Assembly (NCBI RefSeq): GCF_022682495.2
Contig: NC_071392.1
Location: 58,739,459 to 58,803,458, forward strand
DNA length: 64,000 bases
Origin: Desmodus rotundus
Taxonomy: Eukaryota > Chordata > Mammalia > Chiroptera > Phyllostomidae
Reading direction: 5' to 3'
The translations under genes and the position numbers were made by a program. Below the pieces are notes generated by a model. It worked only from the letters and a program-made list of their open reading frames with translations, searched no databases and was not told the origin of the DNA. Below, one piece after another: positions 22,939-35,676 of the stretch; position 1 is the stretch's first letter, and every line of letters begins with the position of its first letter.

Positions 22939-23941
22939 GATGACGGCCACAGGTAGAGGACCGTGTGCCATGGAAGATCCTGCATTTCATAGGTGTCTTA
23001 GTCCTGTGCTTTCACGCAGTCCGTTGAGGACGAGAAAGTGATTCTGTAGATCGTTGCACTGAAACACAGCAAGGTAAAAATAACAGAGCAAGAGAGCTGA
23101 TCATAAGTTCTGAAGAGGGTATGTGATGTGGTACAAGGCACTCATTTCCAATTCAACTGCTATGAGCACATTGATCTAGTGCTGCGTTCATGCTTAAAGC
23201 CACTTCTCAGGAACATGTTCATTCCCGAGTAACTTGGCAGCTTTCAAAGCGTTCACTCCTGTGCTGTGTGAGAGAGTCACTCGGATAGAGTACGGGGACT
23301 GCTAGCTGCACGTGCATTTCCACGTTGCAAACACTGTATGGGCAAAGTGAGGTAGTAGGCGGTTGCCTCTCTTCTTCCCGGGGCTACGCTTTTCTGATGG
23401 AAAAAGTACCTAGGAGAAAACTCTACTGTGGAAGCTCATTCCGCTTCAAGGATCACAAAGTGCTATGCTAGCATTCCCTCCCTTGCTGACGGGAGATCAT
23501 TTCAGTAGCTCCTGCGCTATGACACGAGCCAGAGATGCTATATGGCAGCAAGGTTCTTGGACAGGATGCTCACAAGGGTACGTCCTATGTGACACACCGC
23601 TGCTTTCATCTCCTACTGAAATGAGAACATTGATAACACGTCCAATAGTGTGGATGGCTTTTGTTGAGAACACTTTTCGCACGACTTGATATAATTGCTG
23701 AATGACGCAGGGGAGCGCAAAGTCTTCACTGCTGTATTCTCAGAGTGGAATGAATGGCCTGGTAGGCCCAGGAGGTACTTTTAGCTTCTTCCTCTTCGAA
23801 TGCTTCACGAACGGGTGGAGTCCGAGGGACGTGGTAAAGTCTCCATGGTTTCTTAGGCTACAGTCTTCTTCTCCCATCACATCCTCTACGGAAATGACAA
23901 CATTGAGAAGACGTTGAACACTGAGACGGCTTTGGAGAAAA

Positions 23942-23958
23942 ACCCGCTTCCTACGAAA
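23942..23958 (-). other. CENP-B-box-like 17-mer (unit 12)
   Basis: Same 17-mer as at 551-567. Confidence 0.6.
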
Positions 23959-24837
23959 TAGGTTGATTCCCGAGTGCGTTTGAGGAGCAAACAAATCTTC
24001 AGGAACGTATTATCTTCCACTGGGAGCCCCACAGGCTACTCTGACATTGACATTCCCTTAGGTCTTCCGAGACTTGGAGGCCAAGTCGCGTAGCATGGCC
24101 TAGCGGCCTTCCAACGTCCGCATACGCTTTGCTCGCAGAACGCGTAATTTGGCGAAAACAGTGGTAGCCAAGCTTACTCTGGGTCATAGTTGGCATAGTC
24201 CTGTGCTTCCGTTCACTCATTTGTTTTGGGCCACGTGATTCCACAAGTCTGTGGCTAGCAAAGTTACCGCCAAGGTGATCCTACAGAAAACCAATTGAAA
24301 TGACGTTCCGAATCGGTGGCTTCTAGCGGCATCCCACACATTTCGCACTCTACTGAAACGAGTGCATTGACCTAGTGTTACCCGCTGGAGATGAAGTTTT
24401 CTAATAAGGGACTTGTATGAGACATCCTGAGTCCCTAGTTGTTTGGAAGCTTTGCATGAATTCCTTGCTATTCTATCAGAATGAAATTCAATCGCATAGA
24501 GTCAGTGGGCTGTGAACTTCATGGGCATATGTACGTTCGAGAAACAGTTTTGTCCACAAGACACAGTAGTCAGTAGCTGCAGGAGATCTTCGGCCTCTGC
24601 TGTTTTCCCGGACAAAAGAGAGCGGCGAAAAGCCCACACTCGCAGCTCATTGTCCTGCGGAGGTCTGAAACTGCTATGCTCCTGTTCATTCACTACGGAT
24701 TGAAAATGATTTCAGTAGCATTTGCTTTAGGACACAACCCACAGCTCTGATATATCAGAAGATTTCTGTTTAAAGATAGAGTTAGGGTTAGGGCTAGCAT
24801 TAGGATTATGGAAAGGATAAGCTTTATCATGAGGGTA

Positions 24838-25095
24838 GGGATAGGGATAGGGTTAGGGTTAGGGTTAGGGTTAGGGATAGGGATAGGGTTAGGGTTAGGG
24901 TTAGGGTTAGGGATAGGGTTAGGGTTAGGGTTATGGATAGGGTTAGGGTTAGCGTTAGGGTTAGGGATAGGGTTAGGGTTAGGGTTATGGATAGGGTTAG
25001 GGTTAGGGTTAGGGTTAGGGTTAGCGTTAGGGATAGGTTTAGCATTAGCGTTTGGGTTAATGTTACATATAGGTTTAGGGCTAGGGCTAAAGCTA
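24838..25095 (+). repeat. Interstitial telomeric tract, 43 hexamers (unit 12)
   Basis: L pattern, preceded by CATTAGGATT as in unit 11. Confidence 0.96.
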
Positions 25096-26098
25096 GATGA
25101 CGGCCACAGGTAGAGGACCGTGTGCCATGGAAGATCCTGCATTTCATAGGTGTCTTAGTCCTGTGCTTTCACGCAGTCCGTTGAGGACGAGAAAGTGATT
25201 CTGTAGATCGTTGCACTGAAACACAGCAAGGTAAAAATAACAGAGCAAGAGAGCTGATCATAAGTTCTGAAGAGGGTATGTGATGTGGTACAAGGCACTC
25301 ATTTCCAATTCAACTGCTATGAGCACATTGATCTAGTGCTGCGTTCATGCTTAAAGCCACTTCTCAGGAACATGTTCATTCCCGAGTAACTTGGCAGCTT
25401 TCAAAGCGTTCACTCCTGTGCTGTGTGAGAGAGTCACTCGGATAGAGTACGGGGACTGCTAGCTGCACGTGCATTTCCACGTTGCAAACACTGTATGGGC
25501 AAAGTGAGGTAGTAGGCGGTTGCCTCTCTTCTTCCCGGGGCTACGCTTTTCTGATGGAAAAAGTACCTAGGAGAAAACTCTACTGTGGAAGCTCATTCCG
25601 CTTCAAGGATCACAAAGTGCTATGCTAGCATTCCCTCCCTTGCTGACGGGAGATCATTTCAGTAGCTCCTGCGCTATGACACGAGCCAGAGATGCTATAT
25701 GGCAGCAAGGTTCTTGGACAGGATGCTCACAAGGGTACGTCCTATGTGACACACCGCTGCTTTCATCTCCTACTGAAATGAGAACATTGATAACACGTCC
25801 AATAGTGTGGATGGCTTTTGTTGAGAACACTTTTCACACGACTTGATATAATTGCTGAATGACGCAGGGGAGCGCAAAGTCTTCACTGCTGTATTCTCAG
25901 AGTGGAATGAATGGCCTGGTAGGCCCAGGAGGTACTTTTAGCTTCTTCCTCTTCGAATGCTTCACGAACGGGTGGAGTCCGAGGGACGTGGTAAAGTCTC
26001 CATGGTTTCTTAGGCTACAGTCTTCTTCTCCCATCACATCCTCTACGGAAATGACAACATTGAGAAGACGTTGAACACTGAGACGGCTTTGGAGAAAA

Positions 26099-26115
26099 AC
26101 CCGCTTCCTACGAAA
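26099..26115 (-). other. CENP-B-box-like 17-mer (unit 13)
   Basis: Same 17-mer as at 551-567. Confidence 0.6.
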
Positions 26116-26994
26116 TAGGTTGATTCCCGAGTGCGTTTGAGGAGCAAACAAATCTTCAGGAACGTATTATCTTCCACTGGGAGCCCCACAGGCTACTCTG
26201 ACATTGACATTCCCTTAGGTCTTCCGAGACTTGGAGGCCAAGTCGCGTAGCATGGCCTAGCGGCCTTCCAACGTCCGCATACGCTTTGCTCGCAGAACGC
26301 GTAATTTGGCGAAAACAGTGGTAGCCAAGCTTACTCTGGGTCATAGTTGGCATAGTCCTGTGCTTCCGTTCACTCATTTGTTTTGGGCCACGTGATTCCA
26401 CAAGTCTGTGGCTAGCAAAGTTACCGCCAAGGTGATCCTACAGAAAACCAATTGAAATGACGTTCCGAATCGGTGGCTTCTAGCGGCATCCCACACATTT
26501 CGCACTCTACTGAAACGAGTGCATTGACCTAGTGTTACCCGCTGGAGATGAAGTTTTCTAATAAGGGACTTGTATGAGACATCCTGAGTCCCTAGTTGTT
26601 TGGAAGCTTTGCATGAATTCCTTGCTATTCTATCAGAATGAAATTCAATCGCATAGAGTCAGTGGGCTGTGAACTTCATGGGCATATGTACGTTCGAGAA
26701 ACAGTTTTGTCCACAAGACACAGTAGTCAGTAGCTGCAGGAGATCTTCGGCCTCTGCTGTTTTCCCGGACAAAAGAGAGCGGCGAAAAGCCCACACTCGC
26801 AGCTCATTGTCCTGCGGAGGTCTGAAACTGCTATGCTCCTGTTCATTCACTACGGATTGAAAATGATTTCAGTAGCATTTGCTTTAGGACACAACCCACA
26901 GCTCTGATATATCAGAAGATTTCTGTTTAAAGATAGAGTTAGGGTTAGGGCTAGCATTACGATTATGGAAAGGATAAGCTTTATCATGAGGGTA

Positions 26995-27192
26995 GGGATA
27001 GGGATAGGGTTAGGGTTAGGGTTAGGGTTAGGGATAGGGATAGGGTTAGGGTTAGGGTTAGGGTTAGGGATAGGGTTAGGGTTAGGGTTATGGATAGGGT
27101 TAGGGTTAGGGTTAGGGTTAGCGTTAGGGATAGGTTTAGCATTAGCGTTTGGGTTAATGTTACATATAGGTTTAGGGCTAGAGCTAAAGCTA
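26995..27192 (+). repeat. Interstitial telomeric tract, 33 hexamers (unit 13)
   Basis: M pattern, but with the S/L-type sequence immediately upstream. Confidence 0.96.
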
Positions 27193-28195
27193 GATGACGG
27201 CCACAGGTAGAGGACCGTGTGCCATAGAAGATCGTGCATTTCAGAGCTGTCTTAGCCCTGTGCTTTCACGCAGTCCGTTGAGGACGAGAAAGTGATTCTG
27301 TAGATCGTTGCACTGAAACACAGCAAGGTAAAAATAACAGAGCAAGAGAGCTGATCATAAGTTCTGAAGAGGGTATGTGATGTGGTACAAGGCACTCATT
27401 TCCAATTCAACTGCTATGAGCACATTGATCTAGTGCTGCGTTCATGCTTAAAGCCACTTCTCAGGAACATGTTCATTCCCGAGTAACTTGGCAGCTTTCA
27501 AAGCGTTCACTCCTGTGCTGTGTGAGAGAGTCACTCGGATAGAGTACGGGGACTGCTAGCTGCACGTGCATTTCCACGTTGCAAACACTGTATGGGCAAA
27601 GTGAGGTAGTAGGCGGTTGCCTCTCTTCTTCCCGGGGCTACGCTTTTCTGATGGAAAAAGTACCTAGGAGAAAACTCTACTGTGGAAGCTCATTCCGCTT
27701 CAAGGATCACAAAGTGCTATGCTAGCATTCCCTCCCTTGCTGACGGGAGATCATTTCAGTAGCTCCTGCGCTATGACACGAGCCAGAGATGCTATATGGC
27801 AGCAAGGTTCTTGGACAGGATGCTCACAAGGGTACGTCCTATGTGACACACCGCTGCTTTCATCTCCTACTGAAATGAGAACATTGATAACAAGTCCAAT
27901 AGTGTGGATGGCTTTTGTTGAGAACACTTTTCGCACGACTTGATATAATTGCTGAATGACGCAGGGGAGCGCAAAGTCTTCACTGCTGTATTCTCAGAGT
28001 GGAATGAATGGCCTGGTAGGCCCAGGAGGTACTTTTAGCTTCTTCCTCTTCGAATGCTTCACGAACGGGTGGAGTCCGAGGGACGTGGTAAAGTCTCCAT
28101 GGTTTCTTAGGCTACAGTCTTCTTCTCCCATCACATCCGCTACGGAAATGACAACATTGAGAAGACGTTGAACACTGAGACGGCTTTGGAGAAAA

Positions 28196-28212
28196 ACCCG
28201 CTTCCTACGAAA
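28196..28212 (-). other. CENP-B-box-like 17-mer (unit 14)
   Basis: Same 17-mer as at 551-567. Confidence 0.6.
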
Positions 28213-29091
28213 TAGGTTGATTCCCGAGTGCGTTTGAGGAGCAAACAAATCTTCAGGAACGTATTATCTTCCACTGGGAGCCCCACAGGCTACTCTGACA
28301 TTGACATTCCCTTAGGTCTTCCGAGACTTGGAGGCCAAGTCGCGTAGCATGGCCTAGCGGCCTTCCAACGTCCGCATACGCTTTGCTCGCAGAACGCGTA
28401 ATTTGGCGAAAACAGTGGTAGCCAAGCTTACTCTGGGTCATAGCTGGCATAGTCCTGTGCTTCCGTTCACTCATTTGTTTTGGGCCACGTGATTCCACAA
28501 GTCTGTGGCTAGCAAAGTTACCGCCAAGGTGATCCTACAGAAAACCAATTGAAATGACGTTCCGAATCGGTGGCTTCTAGCGGCATCCCACACATTTCGC
28601 ACTCTACTGAAACGAGTGCATTGACCTAGTGTTACCCGCTGGAGATGAAGTTTTCTAATAAGGGACTTGTATGAGACATCCTGAGTCCCTAGTTGTTTGG
28701 AAGCTTTGCATGAATTCCTTGCTATTCTATCAGAAGGAAATTCAATCGCATAGAGTCAGTGGGCTGTGAGCTTCATGGGCATATGTACGTTCGAGAAACA
28801 GTTTTGTCCACAAGACACAGTAGTCAGTAGCTGCAGGAGATCTTCGGCCTCTGCTGTTTTCCCGGACAAAAGAGAGCGGCGAAAAGCCCACACTCGCAGC
28901 TCATTGTCCTGCGGAGGTCTGAAACTGCTATGCTCCTGTTCATTCACTACGGATTGAAAATGATTTCAGTAGCATTTGCTTTAGGACACAACCCACAGCT
29001 CTGATATATCAGAAGATTTCTGTTTAAAGATAGAGTTAGGGTTAGGGCTAGCATTACGATTATGGAAAGGATAAGCTTTATCATGAGGGTA

Positions 29092-29277
29092 GGGATAGGG
29101 ATAGGGTTAGGGTTAGGGATAGGGATAGGGTTAGGGTTAGGGTTAGGGTTAGGGATAGGGTTAGGGTTAGGGTTATGGATAGGGTTAGGGTTAGGGTTAG
29201 GGTTAGCGTTAGGGATAGGTTTAGCATTAGCGTTTGGGTTAATGTTACATATAGGTTTAGGGCTAGAGCTAAAGGTA
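29092..29277 (+). repeat. Interstitial telomeric tract, 31 hexamers (unit 14)
   Basis: S pattern ending AAGGTA. Confidence 0.96.
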
Positions 29278-30280
29278 GATGACGGCCACAGGTAGAGGAC
29301 AGTGTGCCATAGAAGATCGTGCATTTCAGAGCTGTCTTAGCCCTGTGCTTTCACGCAGTCCGTTGAGGACGAGAAAGTGATTCTGTAGATCGTTGCACTG
29401 AAACACAGCAAGGTAAAAATAACAGAGCAAGAGAGCTGATCATAAGTTCTGAAGAGGGTATGTGATGTGGTACAAGGCACTCATTTCCAATTCAACTGCT
29501 ATGAGCACATTGATCTAGTGCTGCGTTCATGCTTAAAGCCACTTCTCAGGAACATGTTCATTCCCGAGTAACTTGGCAGCTTTCAAAGCGTTCACTCCTG
29601 TGCTGTGTGAGAGAGTCACTCGGATAGAGTACGGGGACTGCTAGCTGCACGTGCATTTCCACGTTGCAAACACTGTATGGGCAAAGTGAGGTAGTAGGCG
29701 GTTGCCTCTCTTCTTCCCGGGGCTACGCTTTTCTGATGGAAAAAGTACCTAGGAGAAAACTCTACTGTGGAAGCTCATTCCGCTTCAAGGATCACAAAGT
29801 GCTATGCTAGCATTCCCTCCCTTGCTGACGGGAGATCATTTCAGTAGCTCCTGCGCTATGACACGAGCCAGAGATGCTATATGGCAGCAAGGTTCTTGGA
29901 CAGGATGCTCACAAGGGTACGTCCTATGTGACACACCGCTGCTTTCATCTCCTACTGAAATGAGAACATTGATAACACGTCCAATAGTGTGGATGGCTTT
30001 TGTTGAGAACACTTTTCGCACGACTTGATATAATTGCTGAATGACGCAGGGGAGCGCAAAGTCTTCACTGCTGTATTCTCAGAGTGGAATGAATGGCCTG
30101 GTAGGCCCAGGAGGTACTTTTAGCTTCTTCCTCTTCGAATGCTTCACGAACGGGTGGAGTCCGAGGGACGTGATATAGTCTCCATGGTTTCTTAGGCTAC
30201 AGTCTTCTTCTCCCATCACATCCGCTACGGAAATGACAACATTGAGAAGACGTTGAACACTGAGACGGCTTTGGAGAAAA

Positions 30281-30297
30281 ACCCGCTTCCTACGAAA
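30281..30297 (-). other. CENP-B-box-like 17-mer (unit 15)
   Basis: Same 17-mer as at 551-567. Confidence 0.6.
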
Positions 30298-31176
30298 TAG
30301 GTTGATTCCCGAGTGCGTTTGAGGAGCAAACAAATCTTCAGGAACGTATTATCTTCCACTGGGAGCCCCACAGGCTACTCTGACATTGACATTCCCTTAG
30401 GTCTTCCGAGACTTGGAGGCCAAGTCGCGTAGCATGGCCTAGCGGCCTTCCAACGTCCGCATACGCTTTGCTCGCAGAACGCGTAATTTGGCGAAAACAG
30501 TGGTAGCCAAGCTTACTCTGGGTCATAGTTGGCATAGTCCTGTGCTTCCGTTCACTCATTTGTTTTGGGCAACGTGATTCCACAAGTCTGTGGCTAGCAA
30601 AGTTACCGCCAAGGTGATCCTACAGGAAACCAATTGAAATGACGTTCCGAATCGGTGGCTTCTAGTGGCATCCCACACATTTCGCACTCTACTGAAACGA
30701 GTGCATTGACCTAGTGTTACCCGCTGGAGATGAAGTTTTCTAATAAGGGACTTGTATGAGACATCCTGAGTCCCTAGTTGTTTGGAAGCTTTGCATGAAT
30801 TCCTTGCTATTCTATCAGAAGGAAATTCAATCGCATAGAGTCAGTGGGCTGTGAGCTTCATGGGCATATGTACGTTCGAGAAACAGTTTTGTCCACAAGA
30901 CACGGTAGTCAGTAGCTGCAGGAGATCTTCGGCCTCTGCTGTTTTCCCGGACAAAAGAGAGCGGCGAAAAGCCCACACTCGCAGCTCATTGTCCTGCGGA
31001 GGTCTGAAACTGCTATGCTCCTGTTCATTCACTACGGATTGAAAATGATTTCAGTAGCATTTGCTTTAGGACACAACCCACAGCTCTGATATATCAGAAG
31101 ATTTCTGTTTAAAGATAGAGTTAGGGTTAGGGCTAGCATTACGATTATGGAAAGGATAAGCTTTATCATGAGGGTA

Positions 31177-31434
31177 GGGATAGGGATAGGGTTAGGGTTA
31201 GGGTTAGGGTTAGGGATAGGGATAGGGTTAGGGTTAGGGTTAGGGTTAGGGATAGGGTTAGGGTTAGGGTTATGGATAGGGTTAGGGTTAGCGTTAGGGT
31301 TAGGGATAGGGTTAGGGTTAGGGTTATGGATAGGGTTAGGGTTAGGGTTAGGGTTAGGGTTAGCGTTAGGGATAGGTTTAGCATTAGCGTTTGGGTTAAT
31401 GTTACATATAGGTTTAGGGCTAGGGCTAAAGCTA
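31177..31434 (+). repeat. Interstitial telomeric tract, 43 hexamers (unit 15)
   Basis: L pattern. Confidence 0.96.
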
Positions 31435-32437
31435 GATGACGGCCACAGGTAGAGGACCGTGTGCCATGGAAGATCCTGCATTTCATAGGTGTCTTAGTCC
31501 TGTGCTTTCACGCAGTCCGTTGAGGACGAGAAAGTGATTCTGTAGATCGTTGCACTGAAACACAGCAAGGTAAAAATAACAGAGCAAGAGAGCTGATCAT
31601 AAGTTCTGAAGAGGGTATGTGATGTGGTACAAGGCACTCATTTCCAATTCAACTGCTATGAGCACATTGATCTAGTGCTGCGTTCATGCTTAAAGCCACT
31701 TCTCAGGAACATGTTCATTCCCGAGTAACTTGGCAGCTTTCAAAGCGTTCACTCCTGTGCTGTGTGAGAGAGTCACTCGGATAGAGTACGGGGACTGCTA
31801 GCTGCACGTGCATTTCCACGTTGCAAACACTGTATGGGCAAAGTGAGGTAGTAGGCGGTTGCCTCTCTTCTTCCCGGGGCTACGCTTTTCTGATGGAAAA
31901 AGTACCTAGGAGAAAACTCTACTGTGGAAGCTCATTCCGCTTCAAGGATCACAAAGTGCTATGCTAGCATTCCCTCCCTTGCTGACGGGAGATCATTTCA
32001 GTAGCTCCTGCGCTATGACACGAGCCAGAGATGCTATATGGCAGCAAGGTTCTTGGACAGGATGCTCACAAGGGTACGTCCTATGTGACACACCGCTGCT
32101 TTCATCTCCTACTGAAATGAGAACATTGATAACACGTCCAATAGTGTGGATGGCTTTTGTTGAGAACACTTTTCGCACGACTTGATATAATTGCTGAATG
32201 ACGCAGGGGAGCGCAAAGTCTTCACTGCTGTATTCTCAGAGTGGAATGAATGGCCTGGTAGGCCCAGGAGGTACTTTTAGCTTCTTCCTCTTCGAATGCT
32301 TCACGAACGGGTGGAGTCCGAGGGACGTGGTAAAGTCTCCATGGTTTCTTAGGCTACAGTCTTCTTCTCCCATCACATCCTCTACGGAAATGACAACATT
32401 GAGAAGACGTTGAACACTGAGACGGCTTTGGAGAAAA

Positions 32438-32454
32438 ACCCGCTTCCTACGAAA
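32438..32454 (-). other. CENP-B-box-like 17-mer (unit 16)
   Basis: Same 17-mer as at 551-567. Confidence 0.6.
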
Positions 32455-33333
32455 TAGGTTGATTCCCGAGTGCGTTTGAGGAGCAAACAAATCTTCAGGA
32501 ACGTATTATCTTCCACTGGGAGCCCCACAGGCTACTCTGACATTGACATTCCCTTAGGTCTTCCGAGACTTGGAGGCCAAGTCGCGTAGCATGGCCTAGC
32601 GGCCTTCCAACGTCCGCATACGCTTTGCTCGCAGAACGCGTAATTTGGCGAAAACAGTGGTAGCCAAGCTTACTCTGGGTCATAGTTGGCATAGTCCTGT
32701 GCTTCCGTTCACTCATTTGTTTTGGGCCACGTGATTCCACAAGTCTGTGGCTAGCAAAGTTACCGCCAAGGTGATCCTACAGAAAACCAATTGAAATGAC
32801 GTTCCGAATCGGTGGCTTCTAGCGGCATCCCACACATTTCGCACTCTACTGAAACGAGTGCATTGACCTAGTGTTACCCGCTGGAGATGAAGTTTTCTAA
32901 TAAGGGACTTGTATGAGACATCCTGAGTCCCTAGTTGTTTGGAAGCTTTCCATGAATTCCTTGCTATTCTATCAGAAGGAAATTCAATCGCATAGAGTCA
33001 GTGGGCTATGAGCTTCATGGGCATATGTACGTTCGAGAAACAGTTTTGTCCACAAGACACGGTAGTCAGTAGCTGCAGGAGATCTTCGGCCTCTGCTGTT
33101 TTCCCGGACAAAAGAGAGCGGCGAAAAGCCCACACTCGCAGCTCATTGTCCTGCGGAGGTCTGAAACTGCTATGCTCCTGTTCATTCACTACGGATTGAA
33201 AATGATTTCAGTAGCATTTGCTTTAGGACACAACCCACAGCTCTGATATATCAGAAGATTTCTGTTTAAAGATAGAGTTAGGGTTAGGGCTAGCATTACG
33301 ATTATGGAAAGGATAAGCTTTATCATGAGGGTA

Positions 33334-33591
33334 GGGATAGGGATAGGGTTAGGGTTAGGGTTAGGGTTAGGGATAGGGATAGGGTTAGGGTTAGGGTTAG
33401 GGTTAGGGATAGGGTTAGGGTTAGGGTTATGGATAGGGTTAGGGTTAGCGTTAGGGTTAGGGATAGGGTTAGGGTTAGGGTTATGGATAGGGTTAGGGTT
33501 AGGGTTAGGGTTAGGGTTAGCGTTAGGGATAGGTTTAGCATTAGCGTTTGGGTTAATGTTACATATAGGTTTAGGGCTAGGGCTAAAGCTA
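33334..33591 (+). repeat. Interstitial telomeric tract, 43 hexamers (unit 16)
   Basis: L pattern in a unit whose front is M type. Confidence 0.96.
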
Positions 33592-34594
33592 GATGACGGC
33601 CACAGGTAGAGGACCGTGTGCCATGGAAGATCCTGCATTTCATAGGTGTCTTAGTCCTGTGCTTTCACGCAGTCCGTTGAGGACGAGAAAGTGATTCTGT
33701 AGATCGTTGCACTGAAACACAGCAAGGTAAAAATAACAGAGCAAGAGAGCTGATCATAAGTTCTGAAGAGGGTATGTGATGTGGTACAAGGCACTCATTT
33801 CCAATTCAACTGCTATGAGCACATTGATCTAGTGCTGCGTTCATGCTTAAAGCCACTTCTCAGGAACATGTTCATTCCCGAGTAACTTGGCAGCTTTCAA
33901 AGCGTTCACTCCTGTGCTGTGTGAGAGAGTCACTCGGATAGAGTACGGGGACTGCTAGCTGCACGTGCATTTCCACGTTGCAAACACTGTATGGGCAAAG
34001 TGAGGTAGTAGGCGGTTGCCTCTCTTCTTCCCGGGGCTACGCTTTTCTGATGGAAAAAGTACCTAGGAGAAAACTCTACTGTGGAAGCTCATTCCGCTTC
34101 AAGGATCACAAAGTGCTATGCTAGCATTCCCTCCCTTGCTGACGGGAGATCATTTCAGTAGCTCCTGCGCTATGACACGAGCCAGAGATGCTATATGGCA
34201 GCAAGGTTCTTGGACAGGATGCTCACAAGGGTACGTCCTATGTGACACACCGCTGCTTTCATCTCCTACTGAAATGAGAACATTGATAACACGTCCAATA
34301 GTGTGGATGGCTTTTGTTGAGAACACTTTTCGCACGACTTGATATAATTGCTGAATGACGCAGGGGAGCGCAAAGTCTTCACTGCTGTATTCTCAGAGTG
34401 GAATGAATGGCCTGGTAGGCCCAGGAGGTACTTTTAGCTTCTTCCTCTTCGAATGCTTCACGAACGGGTGGAGTCCGAGGGACGTGGTAAAGTCTCCATG
34501 GTTTCTTAGGCTACAGTCTTCTTCTCCCATCACATCCGCTACGGAAATGACAACATTGAGAAGACGTTGAACACTGAGACGGCTTTGGAGAAAA

Positions 34595-34611
34595 ACCCGC
34601 TTCCTACGAAA
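34595..34611 (-). other. CENP-B-box-like 17-mer (unit 17)
   Basis: Same 17-mer as at 551-567. Confidence 0.6.
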
Positions 34612-35490
34612 TAGGTTGATTCCCGAGTGCGTTTGAGGAGCAAACAAATCTTCAGGAACGTATTATCTTCCACTGGGAGCCCCACAGGCTACTCTGACAT
34701 TGACATTCCCTTAGGTCTTCCGAGACTTGGAGGCCAAGTCGCGTAGCATGGCCTAGCGGCCTTCCAACGTCCGCATACGCTTTGCTCGCAGAACGCGTAA
34801 TTTGGCGAAAACAGTGGTAGCCAAGCTTACTCTGGGTCATAGCTGGCATAGTCCTGTGCTTCCGTTCACTCATTTGTTTTGGGCCACGTGATTCCACAAG
34901 TCTGTGGCTAGCAAAGTTACCGCCAAGGTGATCCTACAGAAAACCAATTGAAATGACGTTCCGAATCGGTGGCTTCTAGCGGCATCCCACACATTTCGCA
35001 CTCTACTGAAACGAGTGCATTGACCTAGTGTTACCCGCTGGAGATGAAGTTTTCTAATAAGGGACTTGTATGAGACATCCTGAGTCCCTAGTTGTTTGGA
35101 AGCTTTGCATGAATTCCTTGCTATTCTATCAGAAGGAAATTCAATCGCATAGAGTCAGTGGGCTGTGAGCTTCATGGGCATATGTACGTTCGAGAAACAG
35201 TTTTGTCCACAAGACACAGTAGTCAGTAGCTGCAGGAGATCTTCGGCCTCTGCTGTTTTCCCGGACAAAAGAGAGCGGCGAAAAGCCCACACTCGCAGCT
35301 CATTGTCCTGCGGAGGTCTGAAACTGCTATGCTCCTGTTCATTCACTACGGATTGAAAATGATTTCAGTAGCATTTGCTTTAGGACACAACCCACAGCTC
35401 TGATATATCAGAAGATTTCTGTTTAAAGATAGAGTTAGGGTTAGGGCTAGCATTACGATTATGGAAAGGATAAGCTTTATCATGAGGGTA

Positions 35491-35676
35491 GGGATAGGGA
35501 TAGGGTTAGGGTTAGGGATAGGGATAGGGTTAGGGTTAGGGTTAGGGTTAGGGATAGGGTTAGGGTTAGGGTTATGGATAGGGTTAGGGTTAGGGTTAGG
35601 GTTAGCGTTAGGGATAGGTTTAGCATTAGCGTTTGGGTTAATGTTACATATAGGTTTAGGGCTAGAGCTAAAGGTA
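35491..35676 (+). repeat. Interstitial telomeric tract, 31 hexamers (unit 17)
   Basis: S pattern ending AAGGTA. Confidence 0.96.

Larger units (their letters stand above)
21235..23391 (+). repeat. Satellite unit 11, class L (L-double-prime variant)
   Basis: Has GTGATATAG at 21677 and TAGTGGC at 22170, shared with units 15 and 19. A G at 22646 (CATTAGGATT) is shared only with the next unit, evidence of local exchange. Confidence 0.97.
23392..25548 (+). repeat. Satellite unit 12, L-length chimera (M-like front, L back)
   Basis: The front is M-like (CCTCTACGG) and shares with unit 13 the private bases T at 24482 and A at 24516. The back shares G at 24803 with unit 11 and has the 43-hexamer tract. 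So the front is copied with its right neighbour and the back with its left neighbour. The switch is between about 24565 and 24803. Confidence 0.95.
25549..27645 (+). repeat. Satellite unit 13, class M length, S-like flank
   Basis: M-like front with T at 26639 and A at 26673, shared with unit 12. It has 33 hexamers, but the bases just upstream of the tract (CAGTAGC, TTGCTTTAGG, CTCTGAT) are the S/L form, not the M form. TTTCACACG near 25834 is private and breaks a start codon present on the minus strand in other copies. Confidence 0.96.
27646..29730 (+). repeat. Satellite unit 14, class S (S-prime variant)
   Basis: The L-type A at 27893 (AACAAGTCC) is followed by non-L TAAAG at 28090 and the S-prime CTGGC at 28444, so a short L-like patch sits at the left end. 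It has 31 hexamers ending AAAGGTAG. Confidence 0.96.
29731..31887 (+). repeat. Satellite unit 15, class L (L-double-prime variant)
   Basis: Very close to units 11 and 19: GTGATATAG, GGGCAACG and TAGTGGC, 43 hexamers, L back. It has CATTACGATT where unit 11 has CATTAGGATT. Confidence 0.97.
31888..34044 (+). repeat. Satellite unit 16, L-length chimera (M front, L back)
   Basis: M front including CCTCTACGG and C at 32950 (CTTTCC). L-type G at 33061 (CACGG) and the 43-hexamer tract follow. The switch is confined to 32950-33061. Private A at 33008 (GGGCTATGAG). Confidence 0.95.
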
